This document shows, piece after piece, positions 35,720-44,775 of a stretch of DNA of 64,000 nt. Origin of the DNA: Clostridium thermosuccinogenes (lineage in GTDB: Bacteria; Bacillota; Clostridia; Acetivibrionales; DSM-5807); NCBI RefSeq assembly GCF_002896855.1, contig NZ_CP021850.1, forward strand, positions 521,665 through 585,664, read 5' to 3'. Each line of letters starts with the position of its first letter. Positions within the stretch are counted from its first letter, which is position 1. Both the position numbers and the translations under genes were made by a program. The notes beneath the pieces are model-generated. The model did not search any database. It saw only the letters and a program-made list of their open reading frames with translations, and was not told the origin of the DNA.

Positions 35720-37486
35720 ATGCAGGTAAATAATACGGCAATACCTAGGCCAGAACATCCCAGGCCGGATTTTGAGAGGAAACACTGGATGAACCTTAAC
35801 GGAACATGGAGATTTGATTTTGATGATACCGACAGGGGTGAGAAGGAAAAGTGGCATTTAGATCACGATTTTGAAAGGGAGATAACTGTTCCTTTTTGCT
35901 ATCAAAGCAAGTTGAGCGGTATAGGCGACGAATCCCATCATGAGGTGCTGTGGTACCAGCGGGAATTCACAGTACCGTCGGATTTTGACGGCAAGCGGAT
36001 TTTTCTGCACTTTGGAGCGGTGGATTATTTTGCAAAGGTCTGGGTGGATGGTGTTTATCTGGGCAGCCATACAGGCGGATATTTACCCTTCAAATTTGAT
36101 ATAACCGATTATGTAAAGACAGATGCGACAACAACCCATAAGGTCACGGTACGGGTGGAGGACAGCAGATCCTGTATACAACCTAGAGGCAAGCAGAACT
36201 GGAAGGATGAGCCTTTCGGCTGCTGGTACACGCCTGTAAGCGGAATATGGCAGACAGTCTGGCTGGAAGCAGCAGGCATGGTTTATGCCGAAAGGGTAAG
36301 AATTACCCCGAATGTGGATGAGAGGAGCGTCTTTTTTGAAACTTACTTAAATTCTGTACCTGAAGAGGCTAAATTGCAGATAACCATCAGCTATCAAGGG
36401 GAAAAGGTCAATCAAATACTTACCGATGTAAAAGAACGCTGCATCAGGACTACCATAAACCTGCTGGAAACCGACAAGGTGGATGCAATTCATTACTGGT
36501 GGCCTTCCAATCCCTGCCTCTATGATGTGGACATTACCGTGTATTCCGGAGAAGCGGCCATAGATCAAGTATCGACTTACTTTGGGATGAGAAAGGTACA
36601 CTGTGATAATGGCTGGGTATACATCAACAATATACCCTTCTATCAAAAGCTTATACTTGATCAAGGCTATTGGCCCGACAGCCTGCTGACACCTCCCAGC
36701 GACGAGGCCATCATCCTTGACATAGAAATGACCAAAAAGTTTGGATATAACGGAGCGCGAAAGCATCAGAAAATAGAAGATCCGCGATATTATTACTGGG
36801 CGGATAAAATGGGGCTGCTGGTGTGGGGTGAGTTGCCCAGTTCCTATGACTTTTGCACTGAAGAGATGGAAAACATCTTTGATACCATGAAAGGCTTCAT
36901 AGACCGGGATTATAACCATCCGTGCATCATTACCTGGGTGCCCCTGAACGAATCCTGGGGTGTTCGCAATATATATGCCGATAAAAAGCAGCAGAAATTT
37001 GCCCGAGGCCTTTACCATTTGATCAAGGCTCTGGACGACAGCCGCCTGGTGAGCACCAATGACGGTTGGGAACATGTGGATACGGATATTGTTTCCATAC
37101 ACGATTACACCGCCTGGGGGCATGAGCTGTCTCCGGAATACAGCGATATAGACCAGGCAGTGAAAGGTGCGCCCAACAAATACCGCAACACTTTCGCCAA
37201 AGGCTTTAATTATACCGGCCAGCCTGTCCTGTGCACGGAGTATGGTGGAATAGCCTTTGAAAAGGACAGTGGAAACGGTAATTGGGGTTATAACGGTGCG
37301 GTAAAGGATGAGGAGGAATTCCTGAAACGCTTTGGAGACATAACCCGGGCTTTCAAAGCCATGCCGTACATGAGAGGCTACTGCTACACCCAGCTTACCG
37401 ATGTGTTTCATGAGGTAAACGGGTTGATGGATATGAACAGAAAACCAAAGGTAGATCCCGGCAGGGTGGCTGAAATTAACAAGTAG
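35720..37486 (+). CDS. GH2-family glycosidase
   Basis: A 588-residue cytoplasmic enzyme: jelly-roll sugar-binding domain (about 20-185), immunoglobulin-like domain (about 186-290), then a TIM barrel. The acid/base lies in VPLNESWG (Asn410-Glu411) and the nucleophile in VLCTEYGG (Glu507). GH2 covers beta-galactosidases, beta-glucuronidases, beta-mannosidases and arabinosidases; at 588 residues this is of the short form, and specificity cannot be read. There is no signal peptide. AAAAGGAGAG precedes the ATG. It lies between two GH43-like lipoproteins, consistent with stepwise breakdown: surface trimming, import, then GH2 inside. Confidence 0.9.
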   Translation: MQVNNTAIPRPEHPRPDFERKHWMNLNGTWRFDFDDTDRGEKEKWHLDHDFEREITVPFCYQSKLSGIGDESHHEVLWYQREFTVPSDFDGKRIFLHFGAVDYFAKVWVDGVYLGSHTGGYLPFKFDITDYVKTDATTTHKVTVRVEDSRSCIQPRGKQNWKDEPFGCWYTPVSGIWQTVWLEAAGMVYAERVRITPNVDERSVFFETYLNSVPEEAKLQITISYQGEKVNQILTDVKERCIRTTINLLETDKVDAIHYWWPSNPCLYDVDITVYSGEAAIDQVSTYFGMRKVHCDNGWVYINNIPFYQKLILDQGYWPDSLLTPPSDEAIILDIEMTKKFGYNGARKHQKIEDPRYYYWADKMGLLVWGELPSSYDFCTEEMENIFDTMKGFIDRDYNHPCIITWVPLNESWGVRNIYADKKQQKFARGLYHLIKALDDSRLVSTNDGWEHVDTDIVSIHDYTAWGHELSPEYSDIDQAVKGAPNKYRNTFAKGFNYTGQPVLCTEYGGIAFEKDSGNGNWGYNGAVKDEEEFLKRFGDITRAFKAMPYMRGYCYTQLTDVFHEVNGLMDMNRKPKVDPGRVAEINK

Positions 37487-37523
37487 ATCAGCCGTTGCCC
37501 TGCCTTGCAGGTAGGAGAAGGTT

Positions 37524-40007
37524 ATGAAGCATTTTAAGCGTGCAATTGGCACAGCGTTCATATTGGCTTGCTCTATAATTTATTTGGCAGTAGTCCCGGT
37601 AGGATGCACCAGGACTACTGCAGTTTACAAACCAAAAGAAAATGAATGGAAGGTAGATAGCATGATTAAAAACCCTATAATCCTTCCGGAAAAGCCGGGG
37701 GATGGTGCTGCAGATCCTTTTATCATGAGGTATAACGGCTGGTATTATCTGTACACAACAGGCGTTGTGAACATCTGGCGCTCAAAGGATCTGGCCAACT
37801 GGTCCTATGTCGGAACGGCAAATGATGCTAAACCCCTATCGGCGGCATATGCACCGGAGGTTTATTACTGGAACGGAAAGTTCTACATGTATACTTCCCC
37901 GGCAGGCAACGGGCATTATATACTGGAGGCGGATGAGCCTACAGGCCCCTTCATCCGTGTGACGGAAAACCTGGGTTTGTCTATCGATGGCTCCATCTTT
38001 ATTGATGATGACGGTTCATGGCATTTCACCCGCGCTGATTCCAGGGGAATTATCGGGCATGAGATGTCTTCTCCCACAGAAATCGATCCAAAAGGAGTAA
38101 ATTTAGGAGCATATATGGGGCACTGGACGGAAGGCCCGATGATTATAAAACGGAATGGACGCTATTTCATGACCTATACCGGAAATCATTTTCAAAGCAG
38201 AGGGTACCGGGTGAATTATTGCGTGTCGGAAGAAGGACCCTTCGGACCTTATAACAAGCCATCCGATAGTCCTATCCTGATAAATGACATGGATATTTCC
38301 CGTTCCCTGGGACACAGCTCCTTTGTATACGGGCCAGACCTTGATTCCATGTATATAGCATACCATTCCTATACAGTCAACATTTCGCCCAGAGTGCTCA
38401 ATATTGACAGGCTATCCTTTAATGGCAGCCGCATGTATGTCAACGGGCCAACCTGGTTTGAAATGCCTGTAGCCGACATGCCCAGCTATGCTCTCTGGCC
38501 TGAGGACGATCCGGCTTCACAAATGGACAGAACATCTCTGGATAATATGGAGAGCTTGCTGTCAAAGGAGGAAACCGGGAATACCTTTACGGCGGAATGG
38601 AACCTGTCGGGAGGAAATGGAGATACCGGAGTTGTGCTGTGTAAAAATGACGATGGTGATTATATAAGGATATTGTGGCTAAAGGACAGCAGCAGTGTAG
38701 TTGTTGAAAAGCACGAAAAAGGTGCCTTCAGAACCTTAGGCAGCTTTGAGCTGCCAAATGGATTCCGGCGGGATGCGCTCCACACTGTTAAAGTGCAGTA
38801 CTGCCCGGAGCTGCTGGATGTGTATTTTGATGGCATGCACAAGCTGGAATATAAAAATCCGGGACCTGGGTCAGGACGCATTGGGTATGTTTATGAAGGA
38901 TCACAGCCTTCCATAGGTTTCACCGGTTTTTCCGACGCATATAAAGGTTCGGGGGATTATAAAGCTGTTAAACCCATACCCGGCAGATTCGATGCGGTTC
39001 ATCACCTGCCGGAAAGAAATAAGGGGAATGGAGGCAGCATCGCTAACGGCACCCTGGCTGGGGATATCAATACTTTAATCCTTGAAAAGAAAGGCGCATG
39101 GGCATCTTACCGGGTCAACGCCGAAAAGGACGGCACCTATGGCATAGCTCTGCAGGTAAGCAAGAGCACACAGGAGAATATTGAAGTGGAGGTGCTGGAG
39201 GACGGACAAAGCCTGGGTGTATTCAGCCTGAAAGAGCTCAGTGAGCTGCGGCGCAGCACTGGGGAATCAAAAGGCATTGACAGGGCAGAGAGGGAAGAAA
39301 AGGCGGAATCGGAGATAAAAACCGAAGCAGACTTTGTTAAAATCCCTCTGGGCACGATATCCCTGAAAGCTGGCATGCATCAACTGGCATTGCGGCTGGC
39401 CGGCGGTGAAAATCTCGAAATACTGTCGGTGGAAATCTATGGCGAGGATAGCAGCGCTTTGCCAGCAGAATATGATATGACAGGCTGGCACCGGGACATG
39501 AAAGTATATGGACATGGCAGCTTCAGTTTTGACGAAAAAGGCATGGGCAATCCTGACAGGGAGGATATGAAAATGACGGTAGGAAGCCGCACCTGGACCG
39601 ATTACATAATAGACGTAGAAGTAACTCCCGGACGTTTCGGAATGGGAAGGTCGGGGCTTTTATTCAGGGCTTCCAATGAGTCTTATCATCCCCACCAGAA
39701 TAACAATGCTCTGCAGGGTTACTTTGCAGGGATGGACAGTGACGGCATATTCCTTAAGCGTATGAATTATGAAGATACCAAGGAGATTGCAAAAGTGCCT
39801 TTCAAAGCAGCGGAAGGGGTTACATACTCCATGAGGGTAGAGGCACGAGGCAACAGCATAAAGGTCTATGTAAACGACATGGATAACCCGGTGATAGAAT
39901 ACTGCGACCCCAATCCATTCCTGTTTGGAAGGGTTGGAGTATGGTCCTTCAAGGATGTGGCAGTTTATAAAAACTTAAAAATTGCTCTTTTACAGGATAA
40001 GGGATAA
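37524..40007 (+). CDS. GH43-like glycosidase lipoprotein, paralog B
   Basis: An 827-residue lipoprotein (lipobox VPVGC, Cys28) with a propeller domain and the catalytic set Asp64 (GAADPF), Asp155 (SIDGSIF) and Glu203 (WTEGPMI). Shared blocks with the 33127 gene include WTEGP and YTGNH followed by SRGYRV, and both continue into similar beta-sandwich regions, so they arose by duplication. The C-terminal domain (about 655-825) has RSGLLFRASNES and GRVGVWSFKD. AGGAGAAGG precedes the ATG. It is the last gene of the operon, followed by a strong terminator 31 nt after its stop. The two paralogs probably differ in linkage or side-chain preference. Confidence 0.82.
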   Translation: MKHFKRAIGTAFILACSIIYLAVVPVGCTRTTAVYKPKENEWKVDSMIKNPIILPEKPGDGAADPFIMRYNGWYYLYTTGVVNIWRSKDLANWSYVGTANDAKPLSAAYAPEVYYWNGKFYMYTSPAGNGHYILEADEPTGPFIRVTENLGLSIDGSIFIDDDGSWHFTRADSRGIIGHEMSSPTEIDPKGVNLGAYMGHWTEGPMIIKRNGRYFMTYTGNHFQSRGYRVNYCVSEEGPFGPYNKPSDSPILINDMDISRSLGHSSFVYGPDLDSMYIAYHSYTVNISPRVLNIDRLSFNGSRMYVNGPTWFEMPVADMPSYALWPEDDPASQMDRTSLDNMESLLSKEETGNTFTAEWNLSGGNGDTGVVLCKNDDGDYIRILWLKDSSSVVVEKHEKGAFRTLGSFELPNGFRRDALHTVKVQYCPELLDVYFDGMHKLEYKNPGPGSGRIGYVYEGSQPSIGFTGFSDAYKGSGDYKAVKPIPGRFDAVHHLPERNKGNGGSIANGTLAGDINTLILEKKGAWASYRVNAEKDGTYGIALQVSKSTQENIEVEVLEDGQSLGVFSLKELSELRRSTGESKGIDRAEREEKAESEIKTEADFVKIPLGTISLKAGMHQLALRLAGGENLEILSVEIYGEDSSALPAEYDMTGWHRDMKVYGHGSFSFDEKGMGNPDREDMKMTVGSRTWTDYIIDVEVTPGRFGMGRSGLLFRASNESYHPHQNNNALQGYFAGMDSDGIFLKRMNYEDTKEIAKVPFKAAEGVTYSMRVEARGNSIKVYVNDMDNPVIEYCDPNPFLFGRVGVWSFKDVAVYKNLKIALLQDKG

Positions 40008-40037
40008 TGGAAATAAAATAATGAGTTTTTGATTAGG

Positions 40038-40062
40038 AAAACCGCCGTAAGGCGGTTTTTTT
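40038..40062 (+). terminator. Strong intrinsic terminator ending the glycan-uptake operon
   Basis: AAAACCGCC and GGCGGTTTT form a 9-bp stem on a GTAA tetraloop followed by a run of Ts and TTCTTTTT. It is the only strong terminator seen between the promoter at 18311 and the two-component genes. Confidence 0.92.
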
Positions 40063-40192
40063 CTTTTTGCACTAAATTGTCAGAAATTTTTAAGAAAAAG
40101 GCCATCTTTTTCGTAAGTTATATGTTTTAGCATGGTAATGGGCGAAATGGGGTTTATTTTATGCTAAAATAGGAAAGAAGGTGGGGATATGT

Positions 40193-40894
40193 ATGGACAA
40201 ACCATGTATACTGGTTGTGGATGACGATAGAGAGATTGTAAAGGCAATATCCATCAATCTTGAGAATGAAGGTTACCGTGTTCTGAAAGCATATGACGGG
40301 TTGCAGGCTCTTGATATGTTGAGCAGCCAGAGTGTCCAGCTTATTTTGCTTGATGTCATGATGCCCAAACTGGATGGGCTTTCTGCCACAATGAAAATAA
40401 GGCAGGATAAGAATATTCCGATAATAATACTGTCGGCAAAGTCGGAGGACACTGACAAGGTGTTGGGACTTTCCATGGGGGCCGATGACTATGTAACAAA
40501 GCCGTTTAATCCCATGGAGCTCATGGCCAGGGTCAAATCACAGCTTCGCAGGTATATGACCCTCGGGGACATAAATGTAAAGGGGAAGAGCAATTTACTG
40601 AGATCCGGAGGTTTGTGCTTTGATCCCGACACATATACTCTGACGGTGGATGGGGAACCGGTTAAGCTTACGCCGACGGAGACAAAAATTGTTGAGCTTT
40701 TGTTGAGAAATGCCGGACGTGTCTTTTCAACAGAAGAGATTTATGAGCGTGTATGGGAAGGCCCGGCTTACGGAGCTGAAAACACGGTAATGGTACATAT
40801 CAGGCGTATTCGCGAAAAGATAGAAATAAACCCTAAAGAGCCCAAATATTTAAAGGTGGTGTGGGGTATTGGATACAAAATTGAAAAAATCTAA
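40193..40894 (+). CDS. OmpR/VanR-type response regulator
   Basis: A 233-residue regulator. The receiver domain has the acidic pair in VVDDD, the phosphoacceptor Asp54 in LLDVMMP and the conserved Lys in TKPF. The C-terminal winged-helix DNA-binding domain (about 135-232) contains LTPTETKIVELLLRNAGRVFSTEEIYERVW. A GTG at 40181 is possible, but the ATG at 40193 lies 7 nt after GGTGGGG. It overlaps the sensor kinase gene by 26 nt. An inverted pair TTTTAGCAT / ATGCTAAAA (40125-40133, 40161-40169) sits in its promoter region and may be an autoregulatory site. Confidence 0.93.
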   Translation: MDKPCILVVDDDREIVKAISINLENEGYRVLKAYDGLQALDMLSSQSVQLILLDVMMPKLDGLSATMKIRQDKNIPIIILSAKSEDTDKVLGLSMGADDYVTKPFNPMELMARVKSQLRRYMTLGDINVKGKSNLLRSGGLCFDPDTYTLTVDGEPVKLTPTETKIVELLLRNAGRVFSTEEIYERVWEGPAYGAENTVMVHIRRIREKIEINPKEPKYLKVVWGIGYKIEKI

Positions 40895-42959
40895 ACCGTT
40901 TCTCATATGGCTGTGCTTCTTTATCGGAATGAATATAGTTATTTCAGCTATAATGCTGGGAATTATGTCATTGGATGAAATTAATAATAATTTCGATGTA
41001 ATCCGCGCAGTTTTAAAACAGGACCTAAAGTCTTCACAGAATTTCATAAATTTTATAGCAGACAGATTTGACTTCTTGGCCCGGTATATTAATGATGATG
41101 CTGATAGGTACAACGCTTCAGGGGAGTATCTTGATAGGTTGGAAAATGAAGGGGAAAACCTGATTTACTACGCGATAAACCCGAAAACGGAGAAAATACT
41201 GACCAATTCAAAAACTGACCATGGGATTTCAGAAAAAGGAAAGCCTTCCTTGCCTAAAGGGTATGACTATTTCTTATATTTCGACGGAGAGAGATTTATA
41301 GCAGAGCAGGGAGGGAAAACTATTGATGTTTATCGGAAGGACAGCGGGTATAAAAAAAGCACACTGTGGAGATATATCAATGGAAATCCTTCGTCAAGCA
41401 CTGTCAATGCTGGTGAACTGACCCTTAAACATCAAGCCGGGCTCATTGATAGCCCTTTTGCAGATATACCTGATATCAAGGGCTGTAGAATTCTTCTTAT
41501 GGTAAAAAAGAATATTATAGAAAATCCATATGCATACAGTTCTCTTTATAATTTGAAAAGAAGCTTTGAAACTGCCTTGGTCATTATAGCCGCAGCTCTG
41601 ATTATATTTTTAGCCGGTGTTGCCTTGCTGGTGTTCTCAATAATCAAGCGGAATGTCAAGAGAGAATTTGACAAAGTCCTTGTAAGGAAAAGCGGAGCAG
41701 TATGGTTTGAGGTAAAAGCGGTTATATCGTTATTCATCATTAATATACCTTTGCAAGTGCTAATGTATGGCTGGTATTTTAATAAGGAACTGGTACATGT
41801 TTTAATATTAATTTGCTTTTGGTGGTTCTACCTCATGTTTAAAGACCTGTATGCCAACAGGCGAAGTTTTTTCTCCAACAATTCGATAAGCGCTTTAATT
41901 AAGTTTTACCGATCCTTTGAGAGCAGAAAGCCCTTTCAAAAAGCAATGCTTTTAAGGATATATGCCTTTATTGCGGCGGAAGCAGTATTGGTTATCCTTG
42001 TTGCAATATTTTTCTATGGCTTCTTGGCAGAAGGTGGTATATATTTGCTTCCGGCATTGGTTTTTTTTGCGATGGGAGTTTATCTGGCTTACCGCTATCT
42101 TAAGAGGTATTCCAACGAAATAGGCGATATAGGCAGAGTTTTGGATCATATAGAGGCCATCAAAAAAGGCGATATGGAAACAAAGCTTGCCTTAGATCCC
42201 GGTGCCGATCTATATACTGCTGCAGAAAATTTGAATAAAATACAGGAGGGTATAAGCAAGGCTGTTGAGGAGAAAATAAGGAGTGAGCGCATGAAGGTTG
42301 AGCTTATAACCAACGTTTCCCATGACCTGAAGACTCCCCTTACTTCGATTATCAGCTATGCGGACTTGCTGTCAAAGGAAGAAGGGCTGCCGGACCATGT
42401 CATGGACTATATAAAAATCCTGGTGCAAAAATCCGACAGGCTGAAGACGCTTATACAGGACATTTTTGAGCTGTCCAAAGCAACCAGCGGAGATTTGAAA
42501 GTTGAAAAAGAAAGGATTGATTTAGGAAAGCTTATCAGGCAGACTCTTGCTGATTTGGATGAGCGGATATCCCAATCGGGGCTCCTATTTAAGATTGATA
42601 TACCGGATGAGCCTGTATATATAATAAGCGATGGCAAAAAACTCTACAGGGTGTTTCTAAATCTCATCGGCAATGCTCTAAAATATTCTCTGGCAGGTTC
42701 CAGGGTTTACATCACCCTCGAAGTAAAAGACGGCAAAAAGGCCATGGCTGTGATTAAAAACATTGCCAATTATGAAATGGATTTTAAGGAAGAGGAAGTG
42801 CTAGAGCGTTTCGTAAGGGGGGATAAATCCCGCACAACCGAAGGTTCAGGGCTTGGCCTTGCTATAGCCAGGAGCTTTGTGCAAGCTTGCGGTGGAAGCA
42901 TGAATATAAAGGTGGACGGTGATTTATTCAAAGTTGAGCTGGGGTTCAATATTGAATGA
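40869..42959 (+). CDS. Membrane sensor histidine kinase (VanS-like)
   Basis: A 696-residue kinase. One helix at about 11-33 is followed by an extracellular segment (about 34-225) and then five or more membrane helices (about 235-430), an elaborate sensor. The phosphoacceptor is His485 in VSHDLKTPLTSIISY. The ATP-binding domain has NLIGNALKYS (N box) and EGSGLGLAIARS (G box). It starts at TTG 40869 inside the regulator gene, with GTGGGG upstream; a TTG at 40881 is an alternative. The signal is unknown. The convergent oligopeptide/oligosaccharide importer is a plausible target. Confidence 0.92.
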   Translation: MDTKLKKSKPFLIWLCFFIGMNIVISAIMLGIMSLDEINNNFDVIRAVLKQDLKSSQNFINFIADRFDFLARYINDDADRYNASGEYLDRLENEGENLIYYAINPKTEKILTNSKTDHGISEKGKPSLPKGYDYFLYFDGERFIAEQGGKTIDVYRKDSGYKKSTLWRYINGNPSSSTVNAGELTLKHQAGLIDSPFADIPDIKGCRILLMVKKNIIENPYAYSSLYNLKRSFETALVIIAAALIIFLAGVALLVFSIIKRNVKREFDKVLVRKSGAVWFEVKAVISLFIINIPLQVLMYGWYFNKELVHVLILICFWWFYLMFKDLYANRRSFFSNNSISALIKFYRSFESRKPFQKAMLLRIYAFIAAEAVLVILVAIFFYGFLAEGGIYLLPALVFFAMGVYLAYRYLKRYSNEIGDIGRVLDHIEAIKKGDMETKLALDPGADLYTAAENLNKIQEGISKAVEEKIRSERMKVELITNVSHDLKTPLTSIISYADLLSKEEGLPDHVMDYIKILVQKSDRLKTLIQDIFELSKATSGDLKVEKERIDLGKLIRQTLADLDERISQSGLLFKIDIPDEPVYIISDGKKLYRVFLNLIGNALKYSLAGSRVYITLEVKDGKKAMAVIKNIANYEMDFKEEEVLERFVRGDKSRTTEGSGLGLAIARSFVQACGGSMNIKVDGDLFKVELGFNIE

Positions 42960-43446
42960 ATGCTGTGCAGCGTTTTTGTTGAACAGAGCCGTAAAGAGGA
43001 GCTTCCGATCCGTTTAAGCACTTTGGCTGGCTTTACGGAAGGATTATAGGCAAAATAATTTCCCTTACAGAAGAATTAAAAAGTGATTTCTTTAATTTAT
43101 ATAAATACTGCTGTATATGTACCTATATTTCTTGTTTCGGCCGCTAAAACAGTGTTTTGCCTTTGATGGAGATGATAAATAAAAATACTGGGAGCCGTCG
43201 CACTAGTATCTAGTGTGAGGCTCCCTTTCAATAGGGTAATACCATCTTTATTTTATATGCTTAGGATAGGCGAGAGTATTACCCTATCTGTACTGATTTA
43301 TTTATGGAGGGGAAGAGTATCAATCCTTTGAACTATGCTTGCATAAAATTAACTCGTTGTGCTGGCATTTTCGCTAGCGGAGTTCTGAACAACGCTGTCT
43401 CAAACCAGCTAGCACAACAAGTAAATTAGCATTTATGTTTTATATA
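42960..43446. other. Non-coding convergent intergenic region with several hairpins
   Basis: No gene is visible. Inverted repeats lie at 42989-43038 (CCGTAAAG / CTTTACGG), 43190-43225 (GGGAGCC...GGCTCCC, a long stem listed separately), 43231-43287 (ATAGGGTAATAC / GTATTACCCTAT) and about 43353-43421 (CTCGTTGTGCTGG paired with CCAGCTAGCACAACAAG). The region separates two converging operons. Confidence 0.6.
43190..43225. terminator. Long-stem hairpin, probable terminator of the two-component operon
   Basis: GGGAGCC plus CGCACTAG pairs with CTAGTGTG plus GGCTCCC around a 3-nt loop, one of the most stable hairpins in the window. Only TTTCAATA follows on the plus strand, so termination efficiency is uncertain. 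Confidence 0.5.
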
Positions 43447-43692
43447 TTAATTCCTGCTCCTCACGCGTTTTCCTTTAAGGTAAAGGATAACTAAAAATAT
43501 GCTGTCTATTGCAAAAGTAATTGTACTCAATGCAAAGGCCACTGATTGAGTATCATTTCTCAAGCTTACAATGCAATATAATGATAAGAGCCAGCATAAC
43601 AGGACAAATACCATATAAGGGCGGGTCATAAAAAGCAGCGTCTCATCCCAATCCGTAAGCCCGTTATACTCCTGTTTGTTCTTATTCGGCAT
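43447..43692 (-). CDS. Small membrane protein (81 aa) at the end of the Opp-type operon
   Basis: Two predicted helices (about 25-43 PYMVFVLLCWLLSLYCIV and 50-72 SVAFALSTITFAIDSIFLVI), a charged N-terminus and a basic C-terminus. It begins 15 nt after the ATPase gene on the same strand and has GGAGGAGC upstream of its ATG, so it is likely a real last gene of the operon. I do not recognise a family; a transporter accessory role is only a guess from position. Confidence 0.6.
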   Translation of the reverse strand: MPNKNKQEYNGLTDWDETLLFMTRPYMVFVLLCWLLSLYCIVSLRNDTQSVAFALSTITFAIDSIFLVILYLKGKRVRSRN

Positions 43693-43707
43693 TTCCGATT
43701 GCTCCTC

Positions 43708-44775
43708 CTAAGCCCCTGCGACATCCTCTGTGAAAAGCTCGAATTTTGGCAGCTCATCTACAAGGTGGCAGGTTACTATTGATGAACCATGTTTTACCGG
43801 TTCCGGATGTTTTACCTTACAAATATCTTTGCAGTACATGCATCGGGTGTGGAATCTGCATCCGGAAGGCATATTGGAAATATCGGGCAGTTCTGAAGAA
43901 GCATTGAGCTGCAGTTCTTTTCTTTTCCTGGATAGACGTGGATTTGGTATCGGAACCGCAGTAAGCAAAGCACGCAAATAGGGGTGCTGCGGATTGGACA
44001 ATACTTCCTGCAAATCACCGGTTTCTACAATCTCGCCTAAATACATGACGGCAATGCGGCCATTTTTACCAACATAACGGGCGGTGGCGAGGTCATGCGT
44101 TATATACAATATTGCTATGTTACGCTCCTCATTTAACCGGGCGAGCAGATTCAGTATTGACACTCTAAGGGATACATCAATCATAGAAACCGGCTCGTCA
44201 GCCAAAATCAGTTCGGGATTCATGGACAGGGCTCGTGCAATCAATGCGCGCTGCCTTTGCCCGCCGGACATCTGGTGAGGATATTTATTAATAAAATGCT
44301 CTGTTGGTGTTAAATCCACTGCTTCCAAAACTTCATTGACTTTTTCCAGGAGATTGTCTTTAGTGGCATATTTTTTGAGCAGCATCGGGTCCCCCAGAGA
44401 CTTTATCATCGTTCTCATGGGGTTTAATGCCGCATAGGAATCCTGCTGAACTACCTGAATGCTGCTGCGGTAGACATTCGCCTCTTCCTTGGTCATGGAG
44501 TGTATTTCTTTCCCTTTAAATTTGTAGGTTCCTGAAACTGGAGTCAGCAAACCGGCAATCACATTCGCCAGGGTAGTCTTGCCGGAGCCGCTCTCACCAA
44601 CGACTACAACGATTTCTCCATTATGGATCTTTAGATTTATATTATGCAGAGCATTTAATTCCTGCGGCTTTCTAAACATACCTTTGCTCTTGTAAAAATT
44701 CATTTCCAAGTTATTAAGTTCTACTAACGGCACTTTTGCATCTGTTTTATCATTCACATTTGTCTTATCAGTCAT
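43708..44775 (-). CDS. Oligopeptide/oligosaccharide ABC transporter ATP-binding protein, OppF/DppF-like
   Basis: A 355-residue ATPase with Walker A GESGSGKTT, signature MSGGQRQRALIARAL, Walker B LILADEPVS and the His switch YITHDLA. The C-terminal oligopeptide-transporter extension carries the Cys cluster CRFHTRCMYCKDIC. It starts 4 nt before the stop of the upstream ATPase gene, so translation is coupled. Unlike the CUT1-type systems in this window, this importer brings both its own ATPases. Confidence 0.95.
   Translation of the reverse strand: MTDKTNVNDKTDAKVPLVELNNLEMNFYKSKGMFRKPQELNALHNINLKIHNGEIVVVVGESGSGKTTLANVIAGLLTPVSGTYKFKGKEIHSMTKEEANVYRSSIQVVQQDSYAALNPMRTMIKSLGDPMLLKKYATKDNLLEKVNEVLEAVDLTPTEHFINKYPHQMSGGQRQRALIARALSMNPELILADEPVSMIDVSLRVSILNLLARLNEERNIAILYITHDLATARYVGKNGRIAVMYLGEIVETGDLQEVLSNPQHPYLRALLTAVPIPNPRLSRKRKELQLNASSELPDISNMPSGCRFHTRCMYCKDICKVKHPEPVKHGSSIVTCHLVDELPKFELFTEDVAGA

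Noticed and set aside
36347-37561. 404-codon minus-strand open frame opposite the GH2 gene
   Set aside because: The plus-strand frame has both GH2 catalytic motifs and a strong ribosome site; the antisense frame has no domain and runs past the gene end.
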